Assembly (NCBI GenBank): GCA_029060585.1
Contig: JAIDTS010000249.1
Location: 1 to 5,513, forward strand
Origin: Muribaculaceae bacterium
GTDB lineage: Bacteria > Bacteroidota > Bacteroidia > Bacteroidales > Muribaculaceae
DNA: 5,513 bases
Reading direction: 5' to 3'
Positions 1 to 5,169 of the stretch are shown one piece after another (position 1 is the stretch's first letter; every line of letters starts with the position of its first letter). Below the pieces are notes generated by a model. The model saw nothing but the letters and a program-made list of their open reading frames with translations, made no database searches and was not told the DNA's origin. The translations under genes and the position numbers were made by a program.

Positions 1-872
1 CTGATACGGATGTCCCCGCCGGTGATATAGGCGTAGGCGGCCGCGAGGTTGGCTACATGTTCGGCTGGTATAAGAAAATGCAGCGTGAGTTCACCGGAAC
101 ATTCACCGGCAAGGGCCTTGATTTCGGTGGCTCGCTCATGCGTCCGGAAGCAACCGGCTACGGCAATGTATATTTCCTCCTCAACATGCTTGCAACAAAG
201 GGTATCGATATCAAAGACAAAAAGGTCGCTATCTCAGGATCGGGCAACGTGGCGCTCTACACTGCTGAGAAGCTTCTGAAGTTGGGCGCAAAGGTAATGT
301 CGATGAGCGACAGCGAAGGAACGGTTCTCTTCCCCGAAGGAATGACCCAGGAGCAGTTTGACCGTCTTTTCGAACATAAGATCTATTTCAGAGGCCGCTG
401 CAGCGAGTATGCCGCCAACGAAGGCCTTCCGTATCACAGCGGCAAGCGTCCCTGGACTCTTATGAAATATGATATCGCAATGCCTTCGGCAACCCAGAAC
501 GAGATCAACGGAGAAGAGGCTAAAGCGCTTGTAGATGGTGGTGTGATCGCTGTCAGTGAAGGCGCCAACATGCCTTCGACACGTGAGGCAGTAGCTGAAT
601 TCCTTAAGGCGAAGATACTCTACGCTCCGGGCAAGGCTGCGAATGCAGGTGGCGTTTCCGTCTCAGGCCTCGAGATGGCACAGAACGCACAGAAGATGAA
701 GTGGACGGCCGAGGAAGTGGATGAGAAACTTCAGGAAATCATGAAGGACATCCACGAGCAGTGCGTGAAATATGGCAAGACCGAAGATGGTTATGTCAAC
801 TACGTTAAGGGTGCCAACACAGCAGGCTTCCTGAAGGTGGCCAAGGCTATGCACGCTCAGGGAGTTTTCTAA
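1..872 (+). CDS. gdhA: Glutamate dehydrogenase, C-terminal part (5' end outside window)
   Basis: The enzyme interconverts 2-oxoglutarate plus ammonia and glutamate using NAD(P)(H), linking nitrogen assimilation to central carbon metabolism in the cytoplasm. The frame is open from base 3, and the first visible residues (DTDVPAGDIGVGGREVGY) are the conserved GDH stretch before the nucleotide-binding domain. About 289 residues are visible of a usual ~445 for the hexameric family, so the N-terminal substrate domain is mostly missing. The Rossmann glycine motif GSGNVA is at visible residues 79-84 (bases 237-254), followed by SDSEGTV at the end of the second strand. Other family blocks are PSATQNEI, SEGANMPST, APGKAANAGGVSVSGLEMAQN and the closing NTAGFLKVAKAMHAQGV. 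The stop is TAA at 870-872. An ATG at 57 lies inside the conserved core and is not the start. I do not call cofactor preference, because Bacteroidales carry both NADP-linked and NAD-linked paralogues. The family assignment is essentially certain. Confidence 0.96.
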   Translation, partial: DTDVPAGDIGVGGREVGYMFGWYKKMQREFTGTFTGKGLDFGGSLMRPEATGYGNVYFLLNMLATKGIDIKDKKVAISGSGNVALYTAEKLLKLGAKVMSMSDSEGTVLFPEGMTQEQFDRLFEHKIYFRGRCSEYAANEGLPYHSGKRPWTLMKYDIAMPSATQNEINGEEAKALVDGGVIAVSEGANMPSTREAVAEFLKAKILYAPGKAANAGGVSVSGLEMAQNAQKMKWTAEEVDEKLQEIMKDIHEQCVKYGKTEDGYVNYVKGANTAGFLKVAKAMHAQGVF

Positions 873-900
873 GTCTTAAGTCTTGAGTCTTAAGTCTTAA
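873..900. repeat. Four tandem heptamers (GTCTTAA) after gdhA
   Basis: Directly after the gdhA stop codon are four head-to-tail 7-bp units: GTCTTAA, GTCTTGA, GTCTTAA, GTCTTAA. Only one base differs, an A to G in unit 2. Each junction creates CTTAAG, a self-complementary hexamer, or its variant CTTGAG, so the tract can form weak hairpins on either strand. It carries no ORF. Its function is unknown. It could be a slippage-generated tandem repeat or part of the gdhA 3' UTR. Confidence 0.8.
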
Positions 901-963
901 GAGGCTACGCGGAACCAATATCCGGTCAGGATTGTTATCATAGAAGATAAGTTAATAAAGTCT

Positions 964-994
964 GACTCTTGGTGCTATATCAGCATCAAGAGTC
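964..994 (+). terminator. 13-bp stem-loop between gdhA and the DJ-1 gene
   Basis: The arms GACTCTTGGTGCT (964-976) and AGCATCAAGAGTC (982-994) pair over 13 positions with one G-U wobble and a 5-nt loop (ATATC). The RNA downstream (TTGGCATCTTAATAATT) has no clean U-run, so this is a weak intrinsic terminator at best. It lies 92 nt after the gdhA stop and 27 nt before the next start codon. It could end the gdhA transcript, protect its 3' end, or be a 5' UTR structure of the downstream operon. The pairing is clear; the role is inferred. Confidence 0.5.
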
Positions 995-1021
995 TTGGCA
1001 TCTTAATAATTCCTAATAGTC

Positions 1022-1615
1022 ATGAAGGATTCATTCGTATTTTTAGCAGATGGCTTTGAAGAGATAGAAGCCATATCAGTGATAGATATCCTTCGCCGTG
1101 CGGGAATGCCGGTGAAGACGGTGTCTATATCCGCTTCCTTTCAGGTGAAAGGTGCGCATGGCATAACTGTAGTGTCGGACGTGCTTTATGACAGCACCAT
1201 CTTCACGGATGCAGAGTGGCTTATTTTCCCGGGAGGACTTCCCGGTGCGACCAACCTCTATGAGTTCGCTCCGCTTCAAGGTCTGATCAAGAACCATGCC
1301 GAATCTGAAAGCGGACGTATGGCTGCCATATGCGCGGCTCCTGGAGAAGTACTCGGGCAACTTGGCATGCTGAGAGGGGAGAAGTTTACGTGCTATCCCG
1401 GATTTGAGGGTAAGGCAGAGGGCGGTATTCACGAACCTGCGAAGGTAGTTGTGTCGGGAAAGTATGTTACTGCCAACGGCCCGTCGAGCGCGACTCTATG
1501 GGCTCTTGAAATCGTGAAGGAGACAATGGGTGAGGACAAAGCATCGGAAATAGCCTCCGGAATGTTGATATATCCTCCGAAAACATCCCTGGATACCGTC
1601 AATATGTTTGGTTGA
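1022..1615 (+). CDS. DJ-1/PfpI family protein, YajL-like
   Basis: The protein has 197 residues, the usual length for DJ-1/YajL proteins of the class-I glutamine amidotransferase-like fold. Members act in oxidative or carbonyl stress as chaperones, glyoxalases or proposed deglycases; the exact reaction is disputed for the family. The N-terminal block FLADGFEEIEAISVIDILRRAG matches DJ-1, and Glu16 aligns with human DJ-1 Glu18, which tunes the catalytic thiol. FPGGLPGATNL (69-79) is the glycine loop. AAICAAPGEVLGQLGML holds the nucleophile-elbow cysteine, Cys104, equivalent to DJ-1 Cys106. The C-terminal TANGPSSATLWALEIVKETMG block is also typical. Key residues are intact. I chose the ATG at 1022 because it gives the family's normal N-terminus. 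Its TGA shares a base with the ATG of the yigZ-like gene, so the two probably form an operon. The substrate is unknown. Confidence 0.9.
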   Translation: MKDSFVFLADGFEEIEAISVIDILRRAGMPVKTVSISASFQVKGAHGITVVSDVLYDSTIFTDAEWLIFPGGLPGATNLYEFAPLQGLIKNHAESESGRMAAICAAPGEVLGQLGMLRGEKFTCYPGFEGKAEGGIHEPAKVVVSGKYVTANGPSSATLWALEIVKETMGEDKASEIASGMLIYPPKTSLDTVNMFG

Positions 1616-2205
1616 TGGGGGATATTTTCTATACTATTGAAAAGGAGGGAACCGGCAAGTTCACTGAAAAGAAAAGCCGGTTTCTCTCTTTTGCATTTCA
1701 TGTGGTTTCGGCGGAAGATGCAAAATCCCGACTGAAGGCTCTTCAAAATGAATATCATGACGCGCGGCATGTGTGCTGGGCGTATGTCATAGGACCGGAG
1801 AGAAATGAATGGCAAGCCAATGACAACGGCGAACCTTCGGGAACTGCAGGAAAACCGATACTGAATCAGATAAACAGTCTTGAGCTGACGGACGTGGCAG
1901 TAGGAGTGGTGCGCTATTTCGGAGGAATAAAACTCGGAACTCCCGGACTAATAGCCGCATATAAAGAGGCAGCATCGCTGGCGCTCGAGGCATCGGGTAA
2001 AAAGGAATGCGTAAGGCAGCAGCAATATTCGTTTACGTTTCCGTATATGGCGATGAATGACGTCATGAAGGTGGTGAAATCAACAGGAGCAGAGGTGGTC
2101 AGTCAACAGTTTGACAATTCCTGCTCCATGACGCTATCCATACGAATGGACGATGCTGAGAATCTATACGGCAGGCTATCGAATATCTCGGGAGTTACTT
2201 TTTGA
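1615..2205 (+). CDS. yigZ: YigZ/IMPACT (UPF0029) family protein
   Basis: This is a 196-residue cytoplasmic protein of the conserved YigZ/IMPACT family. The eukaryotic member IMPACT regulates the kinase GCN2; bacterial members have an RNA- or ribosome-like fold and no settled biochemical function. The UPF0029 N-terminal domain spans roughly residues 5-125 and shows the signature YHDARHVCWAYVIG (48-61), then NDNGEPSGTAGKPIL (70-84) and VVRYFGGIKLGTPGLIAAY (99-117). A ferredoxin-like C-terminal domain (DUF1949 type) occupies about 138-194. The start is ATG at 1615, overlapping the preceding TGA (bases TGATG at 1613-1617). A TTG one codon upstream could extend it by one residue but is not needed. 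The overlap suggests translational coupling to the DJ-1 gene. The last 30 bp overlap the 3' end of the opposite-strand HAD gene. The family is certain; the role is unknown. Confidence 0.93.
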   Translation: MGDIFYTIEKEGTGKFTEKKSRFLSFAFHVVSAEDAKSRLKALQNEYHDARHVCWAYVIGPERNEWQANDNGEPSGTAGKPILNQINSLELTDVAVGVVRYFGGIKLGTPGLIAAYKEAASLALEASGKKECVRQQQYSFTFPYMAMNDVMKVVKSTGAEVVSQQFDNSCSMTLSIRMDDAENLYGRLSNISGVTF

Positions 2206-2913
2206 TATATAGGATATGCAGTCTGCCAAAACTTCTATTTTGCCGAGGAAGAGGGGAGAGGTGGAGGAGAAGGGTTTGGATTTGCGGTCGAGGTAGATGG
2301 CTTGCCAGCCGGCGTCGAGGGCACCTTGGATGTCGTTGTCGGGATTGTCGCCGATCATGATAGTGGTGTCTGGCGTCGCTCCTGTCTCCTGCTCTGCATA
2401 GCGGAAGATGCGAGGGTCGGGTTTCTGGATACCGATCTCGTCACTTATCACCATTCGCTGGATGTAGCGGTCAAGACCGGTGGAATGCAGTTTGCGGTAT
2501 TGAGCTTCCGTAAACCCGTTTGTAAGTACTCCGATGAGATGCTTATGGGATAGGTGGCTGAGGAGATCCTTGGCCCCTTCGACAGGAGTGTCGCATTCTC
2601 CGAGTAGCCACAGGTAGCGGTCGTTGAGCAGGCGCATAGCCTTGACTGTAGATTCGTCGTTGCGGTCCGGAGCCACCGTCAGGCGAAAACGTTCTCCCTT
2701 GAGGAAATCGGCAGTGATCTGTCCGCATTCGTGAAGCTGCCACATGCGTTTGTTGTGGATGTGATATTCGTCGAGGAAAGCATCGGGTGTGTCAAACCGC
2801 GCACGAATCTCCGGACTCTCGTCCCAAAGGCGGCAAAGCGAAATGAACGATGCAGTCGTGAAGTCGAAGAGAGTGTCGTCAAGGTCAAAGAATATCCATT
2901 TAGGAGCCATCAT
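2176..2913 (-). CDS. yjjG: YjjG-type HAD hydrolase, probable pyrimidine nucleotidase
   Basis: This haloacid dehalogenase-superfamily phosphatase resembles E. coli YjjG, a 5'-nucleotidase that removes dUMP, dTMP and noncanonical pyrimidine nucleotides (house-cleaning). With the start at 2913 it has 245 residues. All four HAD motifs are visible: motif I FFDLDDTLF (nucleophile Asp10, acid/base Asp12), motif II VLTNGF (Thr131), motif III IQKPDP (Lys164) and motif IV MIGDNPDND (Asp189, Asp194). The helical cap lies at about residues 17-108, and MWQLHECGQIT matches the corresponding YjjG cap region. An in-frame ATG at 2952 would add 13 residues, but that stretch overlaps a consensus Bacteroidetes -7 element at 2928-2935, so I reject it. 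An ATG at 2910 is equally possible. The gene stands alone on this strand. Its 3' end runs 30 bp into yigZ with no terminator visible. The substrate is inferred from the family only. Confidence 0.9.
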   Translation of the reverse strand: MMAPKWIFFDLDDTLFDFTTASFISLCRLWDESPEIRARFDTPDAFLDEYHIHNKRMWQLHECGQITADFLKGERFRLTVAPDRNDESTVKAMRLLNDRYLWLLGECDTPVEGAKDLLSHLSHKHLIGVLTNGFTEAQYRKLHSTGLDRYIQRMVISDEIGIQKPDPRIFRYAEQETGATPDTTIMIGDNPDNDIQGALDAGWQAIYLDRKSKPFSSTSPLFLGKIEVLADCISYISKSNSRDIR

Positions 2914-2927
2914 GAGGTATTTTTCTG

Positions 2928-2935
2928 CAAAGATA
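2928..2935 (-). promoter_or_regulatory. Candidate -7 element for the HAD gene
   Basis: The minus strand reads TATCTTTG, a perfect match to the Bacteroidetes TAnnTTTG -7 box. It lies 14 nt upstream of the ATG at 2913, so the implied transcription start is around 2921-2924 with a very short leader. No good TTTG sits at the usual -33 spacing; the best nearby match is a degenerate TTTA. The element decides the gene's start, because translation from 2952 would begin upstream of the promoter. Confidence 0.5.
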
Positions 2936-2939
2936 ACAC

Positions 2940-3009
2940 TAAATTTGCACATAAATCGTATTTTTTGGTCCTCAAATAGTGATTATTTCAAAAAAAATCA
3001 CGATATTTG
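2940..3009 (+). promoter_or_regulatory. Candidate + strand promoter(s) for the small basic protein gene and rng
   Basis: Two -7-like boxes face right: TAAATTTG at 2940-2947 (perfect TAnnTTTG) and GATATTTG at 3002-3009 (first base off, followed by C as is common). They would give leaders of roughly 150 or 90 nt before the ATG at 3104. Neither has a convincing TTTG at the -33 spacing. No TTTG occurs from 3010 to the rng start, so any Bacteroidetes-type promoter for rng should lie here or further left. I cannot choose between the two boxes. Confidence 0.4.
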
Positions 3010-3103
3010 CAGTCGCAAATCGAGGCGAAGGCTCGCTCCGGAGTTTCGATAGGCTGAAAAACGCAAGATTTTCATTAAAAACATATCATAAACATCAATT
3101 ATT

Positions 3104-3193
3104 ATGCCCAGCGGAAAGAAAAGAAAAGGCCACAAGATGGCTACGCACAAGCGTAAGAAAAGACTGAGAAAAAACCGTCATAAGAAGAAATAA
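3104..3193 (+). CDS. 29-aa basic mS38/bS22-like small-subunit ribosomal protein
   Basis: The protein has 29 residues: 16 are Lys or Arg, three are His and none is acidic. It begins MPSGKKRKGHKMATHKRK and ends KKRLRKNRHKKK. I recognise this as the tiny protein conserved across Bacteroidetes and annotated as an AURKAIP1/COX24-domain protein. That domain is shared with mitochondrial mS38 and with mycobacterial bS22, which sit on the small ribosomal subunit near the decoding region. By analogy it probably binds 16S rRNA. The start is ATG at 3104 in an AT-rich leader (AATTATT just upstream) and the stop is TAA at 3191-3193. The gene is easily missed because of its length, and overlapping frames here are shadows. 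It lies between a candidate promoter and rng, with a stem-loop starting at the base after its stop. Coding status is very likely; ribosomal membership in this lineage is inferred. Confidence 0.88.
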   Translation: MPSGKKRKGHKMATHKRKKRLRKNRHKKK

Positions 3194-3211
3194 TCCGGTG
3201 TAAACGCCGGA
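3194..3211 (+). other. Stem-loop abutting the small gene's stop codon
   Basis: TCCGGTG (3194-3200) and CGCCGGA (3205-3211) pair over 7 positions (one G-U) around a TAAA loop, starting at the first base after the stop codon. There is no U-run behind it, so it is not an intrinsic terminator by itself. It may protect the short mRNA's 3' end or be the first element of a structured rng leader. Confidence 0.6.
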
Positions 3212-3236
3212 GAGTCTTCACCGACACACTCAGCAG

Positions 3237-3258
3237 GCCGCTCCTCAGAGGAGACGGC
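3237..3258 (+). other. Stem-loop in the spacer before rng
   Basis: GCCGCTCCT (3237-3245) pairs with AGGAGACGGC (3249-3258) over 9 bp with one bulged A (3254) and a CAG loop. The loop of three is minimal, so the closing pair may open. No U-run follows. It is the second of three successive stem-loops between the small basic protein gene and rng. Confidence 0.55.
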
Positions 3259-3266
3259 AAAGCCAT

Positions 3267-3324
3267 AAGAACAAGCCGGACGGATGGGGTGATGATTCAT
3301 GCCACGCCCGCTTGTTCTTTTTTT
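3267..3324 (+). terminator. Intrinsic terminator upstream of rng
   Basis: AAGAACAAGC (3267-3276) pairs perfectly with GCTTGTTCTT (3310-3319), and the run of seven T (3318-3324) begins inside the right arm. The 33-nt loop can fold further (ATGA/TCAT at 3291-3299, GGG/CCC pairs). This is the best intrinsic terminator in the window. It ends only 26 nt before the rng ATG, so it either ends the small gene's transcript or acts as an attenuator that rng transcription must read through. Confidence 0.8.
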
Positions 3325-3350
3325 AATACCAACCATTACAAAATCCTGAA

Positions 3351-5057
3351 ATGGACACAATGAAAAGCGAACTCTTCGTCGACGTGCAACCTAAGGAAAT
3401 CTCCATAGCGTTGCTCGAGGACTCGCGCCTTGTCTCCCTGCAGAAAGAAAGCCGCAATGTGGTCTATTCCGTCGGCGACTTCTACCTCGCAAAGGTGAAG
3501 AAGCTTATGCCGGGACTCAATGCCGCCTTTGTCGACGTAGGCTATGAAAAGGACGCTTTTCTTCATTATCTGGATCTTGGTCCGCAATTCAACACGTATA
3601 ACGCCTACCTCAAAGAGGCTTTCGAACATCCGGAGACTGTTCCTGAAATATCTTCAGTAGAGGTGCTTCCCGACATTCCCAAGCAAGGAAGAATTGCCGA
3701 CCTTCTTCAGCCCGGACAGAAGTTGCTGGTGCAGATCGCTAAGGAACCGATATCCACCAAGGGACCTCGCCTGACCACCGAGCTGACCCTCACCGGACGC
3801 TTTATGGTGCTCATACCCTTCGGCAGCAAGATATCCATATCTCAAAAGATAAAGTCGGCCGAAGAAAAAGTACGTCTCCGTCAGATCATCAGCAGTATTA
3901 AGCCTAAGGGATTCGGAGTTATAGTGCGCACTTCTGCCGAGGGCAAGAAGGTTGCGGAACTCATCAACGAACTCCGTACACTTGTAGAGGCCTGGAAGAA
4001 CTCTATAGCCAAGATGCAGCGGAGCACTCCTCCCTCGCTTATATATGAGGAGGAATCGAGGGCAGTGAGTGTGATACGCGATATCTTCAATCCTTCTTTC
4101 GAGAGCGTCTACGTCAACGATGCAGAAATCTTCGAACAGATCCAAAGCTATGTGACGCTGATCGCACCCGATAGGAAAGAAACCGTAAAGCTCTACGCAA
4201 AGGATGTGCCGATGTTTGACAGCTTCAACATCACTCGCCAGATCAAGTCGGCATTCGGCAAGACAGTCTCATTCAAGTCAGGCGCATATCTGATTATCGA
4301 GCATACGGAGGCACTGCACGTCATAGACGTCAATTCAGGCAACCGCAGCAAGGCATCGCAAGACCAGGAAACCAACGCCCTCGAGGTAAACCTCAGGGCG
4401 GCCGACGAGATAGCCCGCCAGTTGAGGCTCCGCGATATGGGAGGCATCATCGTAGTAGACTTCATCGACATGGCCAAGTCGGAGCATAGGCAGCAGCTTC
4501 TTGAGCATATGCGCGACATAATGTCGAAGGACAGGGCACGCCACAATATCCTGCCACTATCGAAATTCGGCCTGATGCAGATCACCCGTCAGAGGGTTCG
4601 CCCGGCACTCGATATTACGACCGAGGAGTCTTGTCCGTCATGCTTCGGGAAGGGTGTGGTGCAGCCATCATTGCTGTTCACTGACAAACTTGAGGAGAAA
4701 CTGGAATATCTCACCCAGCAGCTTGATGTCAAGAAATTCATACTCTATGTCCATCCCTTCGTAGACGCCTATATCAAGAAAGGAATGTTCTCCCTATATG
4801 GAAAGTGGCGCAGACATTTCGGGAGAGGTGTCAAGGTGGTCCCTGATGAATCTCTTGCCTATCTCCAATACAGAGTGATAGACTCAGACGGAATGGAGAT
4901 ACTTCTTCATGAAGAGAGCGATATGAACTCCGCCCAAACCAAAAACAAAACGCGCTCCGAGCGCCTGATAGAAGATGAAGCCACCCAGGCCCAGACAGAA
5001 CAAGCGCGTCAGGATGAGCTGCCAAAACAAGGCAAGCAGAAGAAGACGGAAAAATAA
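3351..5057 (+). CDS. rng: Ribonuclease G (RNase E/G family endoribonuclease)
   Basis: This single-strand-specific endoribonuclease matures the 16S rRNA 5' end and takes part in mRNA decay in E. coli. It has 568 residues against 489 in E. coli RNase G. The conserved N-terminus is VDVQPKEISIALLEDSRLVSLQKE. An S1-type RNA-binding domain spans about 38-150, including LMPGLNAAFVDVGYEKDAFLH and KEPISTKGPRLTTE. A 5'-sensor/RNase H-like region follows, with FGVIVRTSAEGK (188-199). The catalytic metal ligands are Asp326 in HVIDVNSG and Asp370 in GGIIVVDFIDM. The zinc-link cysteines are Cys428 and Cys431 in CPSCFGKG. Residues about 525-568 form a polar, charged tail (rich in K, E, Q, T) that looks disordered and exceeds the usual end of Bacteroides homologues as I recall them. 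ATG 3351 gives MDTMKSELF; ATG 3360 (residue 4) is an equally plausible start. No promoter is visible after 3010. There is no RNase E-type long scaffold. Confidence 0.96.
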   Translation: MDTMKSELFVDVQPKEISIALLEDSRLVSLQKESRNVVYSVGDFYLAKVKKLMPGLNAAFVDVGYEKDAFLHYLDLGPQFNTYNAYLKEAFEHPETVPEISSVEVLPDIPKQGRIADLLQPGQKLLVQIAKEPISTKGPRLTTELTLTGRFMVLIPFGSKISISQKIKSAEEKVRLRQIISSIKPKGFGVIVRTSAEGKKVAELINELRTLVEAWKNSIAKMQRSTPPSLIYEEESRAVSVIRDIFNPSFESVYVNDAEIFEQIQSYVTLIAPDRKETVKLYAKDVPMFDSFNITRQIKSAFGKTVSFKSGAYLIIEHTEALHVIDVNSGNRSKASQDQETNALEVNLRAADEIARQLRLRDMGGIIVVDFIDMAKSEHRQQLLEHMRDIMSKDRARHNILPLSKFGLMQITRQRVRPALDITTEESCPSCFGKGVVQPSLLFTDKLEEKLEYLTQQLDVKKFILYVHPFVDAYIKKGMFSLYGKWRRHFGRGVKVVPDESLAYLQYRVIDSDGMEILLHEESDMNSAQTKNKTRSERLIEDEATQAQTEQARQDELPKQGKQKKTEK

Positions 5058-5076
5058 ACCAATGAAGAAAAGCTAA

Positions 5077-5116
5077 CGGGCGGATTTCTCTATCGAGGAG
5101 AAATCCGCCCGCATTT
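5077..5116. terminator. Bidirectional stem-loop between rng and folC
   Basis: A perfect 14-bp stem: CGGGCGGATTTCTC (5077-5090) and GAGAAATCCGCCCG (5098-5111) around a 7-nt loop (TATCGAG). It lies 19 nt after the rng stop. On the plus strand it is followed by CATTTTAAC; on the minus strand by GTTAGCTTTTCTTC-type sequence after the arm. Both tails are modest in T. It sits between convergent genes, so it probably terminates both. Confidence 0.8.
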
Positions 5117-5169
5117 TAACTGAAATGGGAGCGCTCAGGCTATACAAACCAGAGTATGTATTGAATCCG

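Noticed and set aside
1429..1815. A minus-strand frame spanning the DJ-1/yigZ junction
   Set aside because: Both overlapped genes are clear conserved families in the plus frames; the antisense frame has no domain and no promoter-like signal.
2979..3167. A 62-codon plus-strand frame covering the promoter region and the small gene
   Set aside because: It reads the small basic protein gene in another frame and runs through the candidate promoter. The 29-aa frame at 3104 matches a known conserved protein instead.
3325..3350. Possible private promoter for rng
   Set aside because: The 26 bp after the terminator contain no TAnnTTTG or TTTG, and the upstream spacer has no TTTG either, so no promoter can be supported.
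3654..4145. A 163-codon open frame on the minus strand inside rng
   Set aside because: It lies wholly antisense to the well-conserved S1 and sensor regions of RNase G, and its translation shows no recognisable domain. It is a frame shadow.
4193..4585. A 130-codon open frame on the minus strand inside rng
   Set aside because: It is antisense to the catalytic core of RNase G, which contains Asp326 and Asp370. The translation is rich in Ser/Arg and matches no family I know.
5129..5136. Palindrome GAGCGCTC between rng and folC
   Set aside because: An 8-bp palindrome without spacer or flanking symmetry is expected by chance and has no clear role beside the strong stem-loop at 5077-5111.
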